Assembly: GCA_041686235.1 (NCBI GenBank)
Contig: JAWLED010000040.1
Span: 1 to 25,334 of the forward strand
DNA: 25,334 nt
Reading direction: 5' to 3'
DNA from: JAAAOH01 sp041686235
GTDB lineage: Bacteria > Spirochaetota > Spirochaetia > DSM-27196 > PWMO01
Shown: positions 16,198-24,482 of the stretch, one piece after another
Numbering within the stretch: the stretch's first letter is position 1
Layout: each line of letters starts with the position of its first letter
Notes under the pieces: generated by a model
Told to the model about the DNA's origin: nothing
Seen by the model: only the letters and a program-made list of their open reading frames with translations
Database searches by the model: none
Made by a program: the position numbers and the translations under genes

Positions 16198-17079
16198 TCA
16201 ATCTTCACTCGAATCTGCGGGCGAATCTGCGGTGTGCTGAGCCACCTCGGCAAACACAGGATAATGATCCGAGGGATAAACCCCTTCGTGGTTATGCCGC
16301 TCGATGTAGCCGTCCAACACGCGCAGCTTCTGCGATACGAGCACATGATCGATTCTCGGCCAGAGGGTCACTCCCAATCCAAAGTGATAGGTGCCGCGGC
16401 GGTTTGCCCCCATAACCGGCTCCAGACCTAACCCTGTCAGCGCACGCTCCGGGGGCGAGCCGCGAAACGAGTTGAAGTCACCCAACACGACGAGGGGCAC
16501 CTCCGTGTGGCCGAGATGTTCGATGGTGCGGATAACCAGCTCGACCGACCGTCGCCGGAGGCTCGGGCTGCGGGCGTCGAGGTGAAGATTGTATACGGCA
16601 ATCGTCTGCTGCCCTTCGACGTCTTCGAGGAGGGCCCACGTGGCAAACGACTCGCGAATGTGGCGGGCAGCCTGCCGCCGGCGGATTTGAATCTGAACCT
16701 CGCCACGGAGAGCCTGCGGGGAGATTCCCCCCGATTTGACGCTTCCGTCCCCCGAAAAGGCGAGATAGCCCCGATGGAGCGTCCGGAACCGGCCGCTGCG
16801 TGCAAGAATGGGATTGTCGGAGGGCCTTTCATTGGCCACCGTCCCCACCACTGTTTCGAGCTCGGGAAACGTCTTGGAAAGCCATTGGTGTTGATCGATG
16901 TCGTGGGGAATTCCGTGGGTGCGGTTAGCCACCTCTTGGAGCGCGAGAATATCCGGGTTTTCACGCTGGATGAGCGACTCGACGATCCTGCGTCGGCGGT
17001 TCCATCTCAGTCGCCCCGTGCTCCCAACGGCGGTGGTGCGTATGTTGAATGTTCCAATTTTCAGAGCGATTGGTTCCAT
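16198..17079 (-). CDS. Endonuclease/exonuclease/phosphatase (EEP) family protein
   Basis: The 293-residue protein carries the EEP superfamily motifs in order: TFNIR near the N-terminus, ILALQEVA (metal-binding Glu), YNLHLDARS, VLGDFNSFRG, RIDHVLVS and SDHYPVFAEV (catalytic Asp-His). No signal peptide is seen, so it is probably cytoplasmic. The family includes DNA repair nucleases, sphingomyelinases and phosphoinositide or nucleotide phosphatases; the substrate cannot be chosen from sequence. It starts 23 bp after the E3 stop and may share the pdh transcript, although no functional link is obvious. The ribosome-binding site is weak. Confidence 0.85.
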   Translation of the reverse strand: MEPIALKIGTFNIRTTAVGSTGRLRWNRRRRIVESLIQRENPDILALQEVANRTHGIPHDIDQHQWLSKTFPELETVVGTVANERPSDNPILARSGRFRTLHRGYLAFSGDGSVKSGGISPQALRGEVQIQIRRRQAARHIRESFATWALLEDVEGQQTIAVYNLHLDARSPSLRRRSVELVIRTIEHLGHTEVPLVVLGDFNSFRGSPPERALTGLGLEPVMGANRRGTYHFGLGVTLWPRIDHVLVSQKLRVLDGYIERHNHEGVYPSDHYPVFAEVAQHTADSPADSSED

Positions 17080-17102
17080 CTGCGTCCGCAGAAGCCCGGC
17101 GC

Positions 17103-18437
17103 TTACCTCAACTGTTCGCCGGCCATATGGCCGAGATCCATGAACACCTCTGATATCGTCGGATGCGCATGAGCCGTCCGCGCTACATCATACACCGTTC
17201 CTTCGAATTGCATAAGGGCTCCGGCTTCTCCGATGAGATCCGAAGCATTCTCGGCGAAGATTTGTACGCCGAGCACTTCACCGTACTCGGGCTCGAAGAG
17301 AATTCGCACGAATCCGTCCTCGGCTCCCGAGAGAAGCGCCTTGCCGTTGTACGAAAGGGGTGCCTCGACGCTGCGAAACCGTATTCCGGCGTCTTCGAGC
17401 GATTCTTCGGTGCGGCCGATCTGGGCGAGCTCCGGTTCTCCGTATACGACGATGGGCTCGGCCCCGCGGTGCCATGGCTCGCTTACGCCGGCAATGTGAT
17501 TGACGGCGTGGAGCCCCTGCGCGGAGGCGCTTCGCGCTGAAGGAACGAGCCCGTTCACGTTCCCAACCGCGTAAACCGATTCGACACTGGTCCGCAAGTA
17601 CTCGTCCACCCGCGGAAAGGGGCCGTTCATGGTCATCTCGATGTTCATCGACGGAAGGACAGGGTGTTCGGCGAGACAGTTTACCAACAGCTCGCACTGC
17701 GCGCCGGCGTTGTCGATCATCACGCGTCCATTCTCGTACCGGTAGCTATTCGCGTTCGTGGTGATGGTGACCCCGGCCGACTGTAGCCGTTGCGAGACCG
17801 CGTTCTCGAGACGCGGACCGAGCATCGGAAGCAGTCTCGGTTGGGAGGTGGCAATGGTGACATCGCAGCCGAGCAGCGAAAAAAGCTGCGCGTACTCCAG
17901 CGCTATTGGTGATCCGCCGAGAACGACCACGTGTGCCGGGATGTCGACCATCGACAGGGCGGTCCACGCGGTGGCAACGTGCTCGCCCGGCATGTCGAAG
18001 GGGAGCTCTCTGGTGTCGGAGCCGGTTGCGAGGATGATATATCGGCTCTCGAGGAGCCGGCCGGCGACGCTCACCGATTTCTCCGAGGTGATCTCCGCCG
18101 CTCCTTTGAGTACATCCACCCCCGTGTCTCTGAGGCGGTGCTCGATATCTCTCGTCATGCGGGCGGCCGACGTTTCGGCGTGGTGCAGCGCAGCCTTTGG
18201 GTTGAATCTCAGCGCCGAGGGGTCGACCCCTTCGATTCCCATACGCGCCGCATCCTTGGTGCGCGCAAACATACGGGCACTTTCGAGCATCCCTTTCGAC
18301 GGCAAAACGCCGTTGTGGAGTGCGCGCCCCCCGATTCGGTCCCGTTCCACGATCCCGGTTTTCATACCGAGTTGCCCGGCCCGCAGCGCGGCAATATACC
18401 CGGCAGGCCCGGCTCCTATGACAATAACGTCGTACAT
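17103..18437 (-). CDS. Dihydrolipoamide dehydrogenase-like flavoprotein (E3) lacking the redox-active cysteines
   Basis: 444 residues from ATG at 18437, chosen because AGGAG lies 7 nt upstream (an earlier in-frame ATG at 18452 has none). It aligns with E3 throughout: FAD motif VIGAGPAGY (7-14), the NAD-domain motif in VVLGGSPIALEYAQLF, and the C-terminal HAHPTISE. The active-site segment, normally GGTCLNVGCIPSK, reads GGRALHNGVLPSK, so both cysteines are replaced (A39, V44). The NAD motif is weakened (GGSPIA for GGGxIG), and the second FAD motif reads AVGNVNG, with Asn for the usual GD Asp. It therefore cannot reoxidise dihydrolipoamide by the known mechanism. It is the last gene of an otherwise complete pdh operon. 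A structural or regulatory E3, or a new flavoenzyme, are the options. Confidence 0.9.
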   Translation of the reverse strand: MYDVIVIGAGPAGYIAALRAGQLGMKTGIVERDRIGGRALHNGVLPSKGMLESARMFARTKDAARMGIEGVDPSALRFNPKAALHHAETSAARMTRDIEHRLRDTGVDVLKGAAEITSEKSVSVAGRLLESRYIILATGSDTRELPFDMPGEHVATAWTALSMVDIPAHVVVLGGSPIALEYAQLFSLLGCDVTIATSQPRLLPMLGPRLENAVSQRLQSAGVTITTNANSYRYENGRVMIDNAGAQCELLVNCLAEHPVLPSMNIEMTMNGPFPRVDEYLRTSVESVYAVGNVNGLVPSARSASAQGLHAVNHIAGVSEPWHRGAEPIVVYGEPELAQIGRTEESLEDAGIRFRSVEAPLSYNGKALLSGAEDGFVRILFEPEYGEVLGVQIFAENASDLIGEAGALMQFEGTVYDVARTAHAHPTISEVFMDLGHMAGEQLR

Positions 18438-18448
18438 GATGGCTCTCC

Positions 18449-20087
18449 TCATTCGATGAACATCGATGCCGGCCGCTCGAGATACCCCACAACGTCGTTC
18501 AAAAACCGCGCCGTCTCTCCGCCGTCCACAATGCGGTGATCTACCGTTAGTGACAGCGGCATAATGGTTCCCACGGTGATTTCGTCGTCGGCGTCAACGA
18601 TGGGGCGCTTGTGAATGCGGCCGATGCCGAGAATACCCGCCTCCGGATAGTTGATGATGGGCAATGCGTACATCCCGCCGATCGACCCAAAGCTCGTTAC
18701 CGAGAATGTACCGCCTTTCATCTCCTCCATCGAGAGTTTTCGCTCGCGCCCCCGGGCAGCGAGGTCTTCGATGTCGGCTGCGATATCCGAAAGGGCTCGC
18801 CGGTCGACATCCCTGACCACCGGTACCACGAGCCCGTCGTCGGTGTCGACGGCAATGCCGATATTGTAGCGCTTGTGGTACGCCATCCGGCTGTGCTCGA
18901 GGTCGAGCTGGGCGTTCATGGTGGGGTGACGCTTGAGTGCGGAACTCACCGCCTTGAGGATGAAGGGAAGGAAGGTCAATCGCAGCCCCTTGTCGGCAAA
19001 TTGCTGTTTGTGTTGCGCGCGCAGGGCGACGAGTTGTGAGATCTCGGCCTCGTCCATGACGCTCATGTCGGCCGCGTTGTGCTTGGACTCGCTCATGTGG
19101 CGGGCAATGCTTTTTCGGATGCCCGAGAGGGGTTGGTACTCGATCTCCGGCTCCTCGCCGGTGCCGGGGGCGCCGCCGGTCCGGGCGCCGCCGGTCCGGG
19201 CGCCGCCGGTCCTGACTCCCGCGCCGGCCGCGCGCCCGGCAGTCGACCGGCCTGCTGCCCCCAGGCCGCCTTCTGCGGCGTGCCCGGTCCCTCCACNNNN
19301 NNNNNNNNNNNNNNNNNNNNNNNNNNNNNNNNNNNNNNNNNNNNNNNNNNNNNNNNNNNNNNNNNNNNNNNNNNNNNNNNNNNNNNNNNNNNNNNNGGGC
19401 GCCGCCGGTCCTGACTCCCGCGCCGGCCGCGCGCCCGGCAGTCGACCGGCCTGCTGCCCCCAGGCCGCCTTCTGCGGCGTGCCCGGTCCCTCCACGTCCG
19501 GTGGGGGGCGCGGGGGGCGTTTCCCCGCGCGCTTCGGCCTCGGCGAAGCGATGGATGTCGTCCTTCGTTACCCGCCCGGCGGGGCCGGTGCCGCGAACCT
19601 GGTTTATGTCGATCTCGAGCCGTTTGGCAACCGCACGGGCCACCGGAGTGGCAAGGGCCTTGCCCCGTGGTCTGCCGGACTCGGTGTGCTCGGAGACGTC
19701 GACGCCTTCGTCACTCGCGGGCAAATACGCCCCTTCCCCGGCGACCTCGATCGTCCCGACGACGCCGCCGCCCGCCTCGTCGACGGGCTCGCGGCTGGGA
19801 GGGGCCGGTTTCTCCTCGGCAATCTTTTGGGCCTCTTCGCTCGAGACACCCTCGAGCTCGAGCTCTACCAGCGGATCGCCGACGTTTATGGTATCGCCCT
19901 CGGAGCCGTAGATGGCAACAACGGTCCCGTCGCGCGGCGAGGGGATGTCGGTGACGACTTTATCGGTTTCCATCTCCACGAGGGGGTCGCCGGTCTGCAC
20001 GCTTTGTCCCTTCTGTACACGCCATTCGACGATTTGACCCTCGGTAATTCCTTCTCCGATATCGGGAAACTTGAACATGTGTCGCAT
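18449..20087 (-). CDS. pdhC: Dihydrolipoamide acyltransferase (E2) of 2-oxoacid dehydrogenase complex (interrupted by scaffold gap)
   Basis: Collapsing the 99-bp duplication around the gap gives 479 residues in one frame. A lipoyl domain (about 3-80) has the lipoylated Lys in ETDKV (K43). The peripheral subunit-binding domain (about 142-182, ATPVARAVAKRLEIDINQVRGTG) docks E1 and E3. A Gly/Ala/Thr-rich linker contains three RTGGA units. The catalytic domain runs from about 250 to the end and has LTVDHRIVDGG with the catalytic His (about 451). All functional residues are present, so this should be active E2. GGGAG lies 6 nt before the ATG. It starts 11 bp after E1-beta and ends 11 bp before E3. 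Acetyl versus branched-chain substrate cannot be settled from the sequence. Confidence 0.92.
19168..19212 (-). repeat. Three 15-bp tandem repeats (RTGGA) in the E2 linker
   Basis: The plus-strand unit gggcgccgccggtcc is repeated three times. The 99-bp copies flanking gap 2 begin exactly at a unit boundary (19198 and 19397), so the assembly broke at this array. Confidence 0.85.
19198..19296. repeat. 99-bp direct copy, left side of gap 2
   Basis: Identical to 19397-19495. Same length as the copies at gap 1, which points to a fixed assembly k-mer and not biology. Confidence 0.9.
19297..19396. other. Scaffold gap 2 (100 N)
   Basis: Exactly 100 N inside the E2 linker. Deleting it with one 99-bp copy restores a continuous E2 frame, so the gene is probably intact in the organism. 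Confidence 0.97.
19397..19495. repeat. 99-bp direct copy, right side of gap 2
   Basis: Identical to 19198-19296; see the left copy. Confidence 0.9.
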
Positions 20088-20098
20088 TGGGCTCTCCC

Positions 20099-21076
20099 TT
20101 AGAAGTTTACCAGGTTCTGCATCTCGTAGAAAATGCGCTGTGGGTCTTGCTGATAGAAATGCTCCCCTTGTGGCAGCGGTACGATCGTGTCGAACCCGCT
20201 GAGCCGCCTCGGCGGTGCTTCGAGGTGCAAGAACGCCTCTTCCACCGCGATGCTCATCAACTCGGCTCCGGGGCCGTAGCTCGTCGGTGCCTCGCCGACA
20301 AAGAGTAACCTGCCGGTTTTGCGGACCGACCGACCGACGGTCTCGCGATCAACGGGGTATATGGTGCGCAGGTCGATGAGCTCGACCGAGATGCCGGCAT
20401 GCTTGGCATGGACCATTGCCTTTTGCACCTCCCGAATGACCGCGCCGTAAGCGACGACCGTAATATGCTCTCCCGGCGTCACCACGCGCGCGCTCCCGAT
20501 GGGGATGCGGAACGGCTCCTCGGTGACCTCCTGCTTTACCGCACGGTAGATGCGCTTGGGCTCCATGAATACGACCGGATCGTTGCTCTCGATCGCGCTC
20601 AACAGCAGGCCTTCTGCGTCGTGGGGGGAGGAGGGGATGACCACCGTCAGCCCGGGAATGTGGGCGTAGATTGCCTCCATGCTCTCGGAGTGATGCTCGA
20701 TGGCGTTGATGCCGCCGCCGTAGGGCATGCGGATGACGATGGGCATGTGATACCTGCCGCGGGTGCGGTTTCGCATGCGCGAGATATGAGAGATGATTTG
20801 ATTGAACGCGGGATAGGCGAATCCGGAAAACTGCATCTCGATGACGGGGCGCAAGCCGGCGGCCGCCATACCGACCGCCGAGCCGGCGATACCCGACTCT
20901 GCGAGCGGGCTGTCGAAGACGCGGTCACTCCCGTACTTTTCTTGCAACCCCTGGGTAACACGAAACACGCCGCCTTCTACTCCCACATCTTCTCCGTAGA
21001 CCACGACGGTTTCGTCCGCCTCGAGGGCGTGATCGAGGGCGCTCGTGAGCGCCTGTACCATGTTGATCGCTTTCAT
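20099..21076 (-). CDS. pdhB: Pyruvate/2-oxoacid dehydrogenase E1 component, beta subunit
   Basis: 325 residues, the usual length for a separate E1-beta. Conserved stretches are VVVYGEDVGVEGGVFRVTQGL (with the Glu that activates TPP), FDSPLAESGIAGSAVGMA, EMQFSGFAYPAFNQI, RMPYGGG, HSESMEA and the C-terminal ELIDLRTIYPVD and GEAPTSYG. With E1-alpha it forms the alpha2beta2 TPP enzyme that decarboxylates the 2-oxoacid and acylates E2. Its ATG overlaps the E1-alpha stop by 4 bp (ATGA), so the subunits are translationally coupled. Confidence 0.93.
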   Translation of the reverse strand: MKAINMVQALTSALDHALEADETVVVYGEDVGVEGGVFRVTQGLQEKYGSDRVFDSPLAESGIAGSAVGMAAAGLRPVIEMQFSGFAYPAFNQIISHISRMRNRTRGRYHMPIVIRMPYGGGINAIEHHSESMEAIYAHIPGLTVVIPSSPHDAEGLLLSAIESNDPVVFMEPKRIYRAVKQEVTEEPFRIPIGSARVVTPGEHITVVAYGAVIREVQKAMVHAKHAGISVELIDLRTIYPVDRETVGRSVRKTGRLLFVGEAPTSYGPGAELMSIAVEEAFLHLEAPPRRLSGFDTIVPLPQGEHFYQQDPQRIFYEMQNLVNF

Positions 21077-22161
21077 GCCTGCGCCTCCTTCCAGTTGAGG
21101 AACCGCTCATAGGCAACTTTTTGTCTGCGAAGCTCCTCCGGCATCTCCTCGTGCATCCATTGGAACACGTCTTCGAGTACGTAGGGACCGTGGTTTTCCG
21201 CCTCGACGAACTGCCGGTCGATTTCCTTTCGGTATTCTTTCATCAGTTGCTTCTCGTTAACGGACCACTTGTTGTTTGCTTCGAGGTAGGCACGCAGCCT
21301 GTTGATGGGGTCGCGAAGCTCCCACTCGCCCTCTTCTTCCTTGGTCCGGTACCGAGAGGGATCATCGGAGGTCGTGTGGGCGCCCTTTCTGTAGGTCACG
21401 GCCTCCACGAGCACCGGGCCGTTTCCCCCACGCGCATACTCGAAGGCCTCTTTCATGACCTCGTAGGAGGCAAAAAAATCGTTGCCGTCCACCTGAATGC
21501 CGGGCATCCCGTAGGCAATCGCTTTCGCGGCCATGTTGCGAGAGGCGGTCTGCTGCTGCGCCGGCACCGAGATGGCGAATTGGTTGTTCTGTACGACGAA
21601 CACCACCGGCACCTTCCACACCCCGGCGAAGTTCAGCCCTTCATGAAAATCCCCTTCGGAGGTTCCGCCGTCTCCGCTGAAAGCGCACACGATCTGGTCG
21701 GTTTTGTTGCGCTTAACGGCAAACCCAAGCCCCGCTGCGTGGGGGATTTGGCTCGACACGGGTATGGCCACCGGGAGCGTGTTCGGCGCATGTTCGAAGC
21801 GCGAGGCCTCCTCGTAGCCGCGCCAATACAAAAAGAGCTCTTTGAGCGTTATCCCCTTTGCCAGCCAGGTCCCGAGCTCGCGAAACGCCGGCACGAGCCA
21901 GTCGTCACTGCGAAGAAGCATGCCGGTAGCTACTTGTATCGCCTCCTGCCCTTCGTTCGGCGGGTAGGTAAACATCCGTCCTTGTCGCTGATAAGAGACG
22001 GTCATGATATCGGCCTGTCTGGCAAAGAGCATTTGTTGCAGCGCGTCGACGGCTTCTTCGTCGGAAACGGGTTGTTGCCGGTCTTTTTGCGTTACCGAAC
22101 CGTCGTTTTCCATGACGGAAACCATATCGTCATGCAATGGGTCAAACTCATCGAGAAGCAT
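21073..22161 (-). CDS. pdhA: Pyruvate/2-oxoacid dehydrogenase E1 component, alpha subunit
   Basis: 362 residues from ATG at 22161, chosen because AAGGAGG lies 5 nt upstream; the longer open frame to 22272 is intergenic. The TPP/Mg motif GDGGTSEGDFHEGLNFAGVWKVPVVFVVQNN is complete (GDG to NN). Other landmarks are NEGQEAIQVATG, FRELGTWLAKGIT, and the phosphorylation-loop-like YRKGAHTTSDDPSRYR. The overall pattern is like Gram-positive PdhA, but branched-chain E1 alpha chains share these motifs, so substrate is not certain. It is the first gene of the operon, divergent from the membrane pyrophosphatase. Confidence 0.93.
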   Translation of the reverse strand: MLLDEFDPLHDDMVSVMENDGSVTQKDRQQPVSDEEAVDALQQMLFARQADIMTVSYQRQGRMFTYPPNEGQEAIQVATGMLLRSDDWLVPAFRELGTWLAKGITLKELFLYWRGYEEASRFEHAPNTLPVAIPVSSQIPHAAGLGFAVKRNKTDQIVCAFSGDGGTSEGDFHEGLNFAGVWKVPVVFVVQNNQFAISVPAQQQTASRNMAAKAIAYGMPGIQVDGNDFFASYEVMKEAFEYARGGNGPVLVEAVTYRKGAHTTSDDPSRYRTKEEEGEWELRDPINRLRAYLEANNKWSVNEKQLMKEYRKEIDRQFVEAENHGPYVLEDVFQWMHEEMPEELRRQKVAYERFLNWKEAQA

Positions 22162-22237
22162 CGTGTCCTCCTTCCGGCGAATACCGCATGTGGCCGGCTG
22201 CCGCCGAGCATGCGTAATCCGCTCAACTAAAGCCCGC

Positions 22238-22265
22238 ATTCTATCGCACCGGGAGCGACTTAGAA
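22238..22265 (-). promoter_or_regulatory. Possible promoter of the pdh operon
   Basis: TAGAAT (minus strand, 22238-22243) is a good -10, 77 bp upstream of the E1-alpha ATG. The best -35 at 17 bp (TTTCTA) matches at 3 of 6 positions only, so an activator may be needed. Confidence 0.35.
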
Positions 22266-22336
22266 AGTACAAAACACCGTCGACTTCGTGTGGCCGCGCG
22301 AGGCTGTGCCCCGCGAACGAAACTCGGGGTTTCTTG

Positions 22337-22365
22337 TTGCTATTTGTGAACCTCGTAATTAGAAT
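22337..22365 (+). promoter_or_regulatory. Sigma70 promoter of the pyrophosphatase gene
   Basis: TTGCTA (22337-22342) and TAGAAT (22360-22365) are separated by 17 bp, matching the consensus at 4 and 5 of 6 positions. Transcription would begin near 22372, giving a leader of about 42 nt. Confidence 0.55.
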
Positions 22366-22413
22366 AGGCGAGCCGTGAAAACCGAAGTGGCGGCCTACAT
22401 AGGGATATAATAC

Positions 22414-24480
22414 ATGTTCATCATTGCACTCGTTGTTGCTCTCGCCGGGAGTTTACTTGCACTGCTCTTCGCCCTCGTTCGCACACGCTGGATTCTCCGG
22501 CGGCCGGTAGACAGCCCGGAATTACAGAGAATCGGCGGATACGTCTATGAAGGAGCGATGGCCTTTCTCTCTCGCGAATACCGCGTGCTCATTCCGTTCA
22601 TTTTGGTTGTTGCCGTGTTCCTTGCTTTTGCAAACGAGGGAGCGCTGCGGTTTCAATCGGTAGCCTTTGCTCTCGGCGCCGGAGCTTCAGGGCTCGCCGG
22701 ATTCATCGGTATGAAGGTGGCCACCTCGAGCAACACGCGCACCACCCACGCGGCGCAGGAAAGCCTGGACAAGGCGTTGCAAGTTGCCTTCTCCGGTGGG
22801 AGCGTCATGGGAATGAGCGTGGTCGGCCTGGCACTTCTGGGGCTCTTTGCCGTGTTAGCGGCATCCGCCGCGATATTCGGCTTTACGAGCGTCATCCTCG
22901 ACAGCACCGTGTTCCCGATTCTCTCCGGCTTTTCCCTCGGCGCGTCCTCGATTGCGCTGTTCGCGCGCGTTGGAGGCGGGATCTATACCAAGGCTGCGGA
23001 CGTGGGCGCGGATCTCGTCGGTAAGATAGAGGCCGGTATCCCGGAGGACGACCCGCGCAACCCGGCCACCATTGCCGACAACGTCGGCGACAACGTAGGT
23101 GACGTTGCCGGCATGGGCGCAGACCTCTTTGAATCGTACGTGGGCAGCCTCGTGGGTGCGATGATCCTGGGCGTGTCCGTCGCCGGGAGCGAGGCCACAC
23201 GGATCAAGCTCGCCTCCTTGCCGCTCATTCTCGCGGTAATCGGGGTGGTTGCCTCGGTCATCGGCATTAGCTTCGTACGCGCCAAGCCCGGACGGTCGCC
23301 TCAGTATGCGTTGAACATGGGAACCTTCGGGGCATCGCTCTTGGCTGCGGTCGGCGCGTTTGCCGCAATAATGCTTCTGCTCGCCGACACGTCGTTCTCA
23401 GGCGGCGCCGGGGCGGTAGAGGTCTTCAGTTCGTTGGTTATGGGCTTGGCTGCCGGCCTCGCGATCGGCTTCTCTACGGAAAAGTTTACCGGTACGGGGA
23501 CGTGGTCGGTGAAGCAAATCGTGCATGCAAGCTTTACGGGGCCGGCGACGACGCTGATAACCGGGATGGGGATGGGAATGCTCTCCACGGTTGCTCCCAT
23601 CATTATCATCTCGGCGGCCATCCTTGCCGGCTCCGCCTTGGCCGGCCTCTACGGAATTGCCATTGCCGCTATCGGCATGCTCATTACCCTCGGGATTCAG
23701 CTCTCGGTGGACGCCTACGGACCGGTGGCTGACAACGCCGGTGGGTTGGCGGAAATGGCTGAGTTCCCGCGGGGGGTGCGCGAGATCACCGATGAGCTCG
23801 ACGCGGTGGGAAATACAACCGCCGCGATCGGCAAGGGCTTCGCCATCGGCTCAGCTGCCCTTACTGCAATCATTTTGTTTTCGGCCTTTCAGAAGACGGT
23901 CGGGGTAGAATCAATCAACCTTACCGATACCGACGTGTTGGTTGGAATTCTGCTTGGCGCGGTAATCCCGTACCTGTTTTCATCCATGGCGATGGGCGCC
24001 ATCGGCGTGGCCGCATTTGCTATGATAGAGGAGGTGCGCCGGCAGTTCCGCGAACGACCGGGTATTCTCGAGAACACCGAAAAGCCCGACTATGCGCGCT
24101 GCGTCGATATCTCCACGAGCTCCGCGTTGAAGAAGATGATGCTTCCCGGTATTGTGGCTGCTGCGACGCCGCTGTTGGTGGGGTTCATCGGCGGCGTCGG
24201 GATGCTTACCGGCGTGTTGGTGGGCGTTACCGCGTCGGGGGTCGTGCTGGCGATCTTTATGTCCAACTCGGGCGGTGCCTGGGATAACGCCAAGAAGATG
24301 GTCGAGAGCGGAGAAGGCGGCGGTAAGGGCTCGGAATCGCACCATGCGACGATTGTCGGAGACACGGTAGGGGATCCGTTCAAGGATACCGCCGGGCCGT
24401 CGCTCAATATTCTCATAAAGCTCATGGCAGTGGTTTCTTTGGTCATTGCCCCGATCCTAAGAAATTACTGGGGTGGTTAA
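22414..24480 (+). CDS. hppA: Membrane pyrophosphatase, K+-dependent, H+ or Na+ pumping
   Basis: The 688-residue protein has about 16 membrane spans. It hydrolyses cytoplasmic PPi and pumps ions outward. The substrate site is complete: GGGIYTKAADVGADLVGKIEAGIPEDDPRNPATIADNVGDNVGDVAGMGADLFES at about 190-245, and DNAKKMVE with the GDTVGDPFKDTAGPS segment near the C-terminus. GNTTAAIGKG (Ala470, Gly473) has Ala and Gly where K+-independent enzymes carry Lys and Thr, so this is the K+-dependent class, which includes both H+ and Na+ pumps. The ion cannot be fixed by eye. AGGG lies upstream of the ATG. The next gene starts 2 bp after the stop. Confidence 0.96.
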   Translation: MFIIALVVALAGSLLALLFALVRTRWILRRPVDSPELQRIGGYVYEGAMAFLSREYRVLIPFILVVAVFLAFANEGALRFQSVAFALGAGASGLAGFIGMKVATSSNTRTTHAAQESLDKALQVAFSGGSVMGMSVVGLALLGLFAVLAASAAIFGFTSVILDSTVFPILSGFSLGASSIALFARVGGGIYTKAADVGADLVGKIEAGIPEDDPRNPATIADNVGDNVGDVAGMGADLFESYVGSLVGAMILGVSVAGSEATRIKLASLPLILAVIGVVASVIGISFVRAKPGRSPQYALNMGTFGASLLAAVGAFAAIMLLLADTSFSGGAGAVEVFSSLVMGLAAGLAIGFSTEKFTGTGTWSVKQIVHASFTGPATTLITGMGMGMLSTVAPIIIISAAILAGSALAGLYGIAIAAIGMLITLGIQLSVDAYGPVADNAGGLAEMAEFPRGVREITDELDAVGNTTAAIGKGFAIGSAALTAIILFSAFQKTVGVESINLTDTDVLVGILLGAVIPYLFSSMAMGAIGVAAFAMIEEVRRQFRERPGILENTEKPDYARCVDISTSSALKKMMLPGIVAAATPLLVGFIGGVGMLTGVLVGVTASGVVLAIFMSNSGGAWDNAKKMVESGEGGGKGSESHHATIVGDTVGDPFKDTAGPSLNILIKLMAVVSLVIAPILRNYWGG

Positions 24481-24482
24481 TT

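Noticed and set aside
22162..22272. N-terminal extension of E1-alpha
   Set aside because: AAGGAGG immediately precedes the ATG at 22161, and the extension has no similarity to E1-alpha N-termini.
22406..22411. TATAAT just before the pyrophosphatase ATG
   Set aside because: It lies 2 bp before the start codon, so transcription from it would begin inside the gene.
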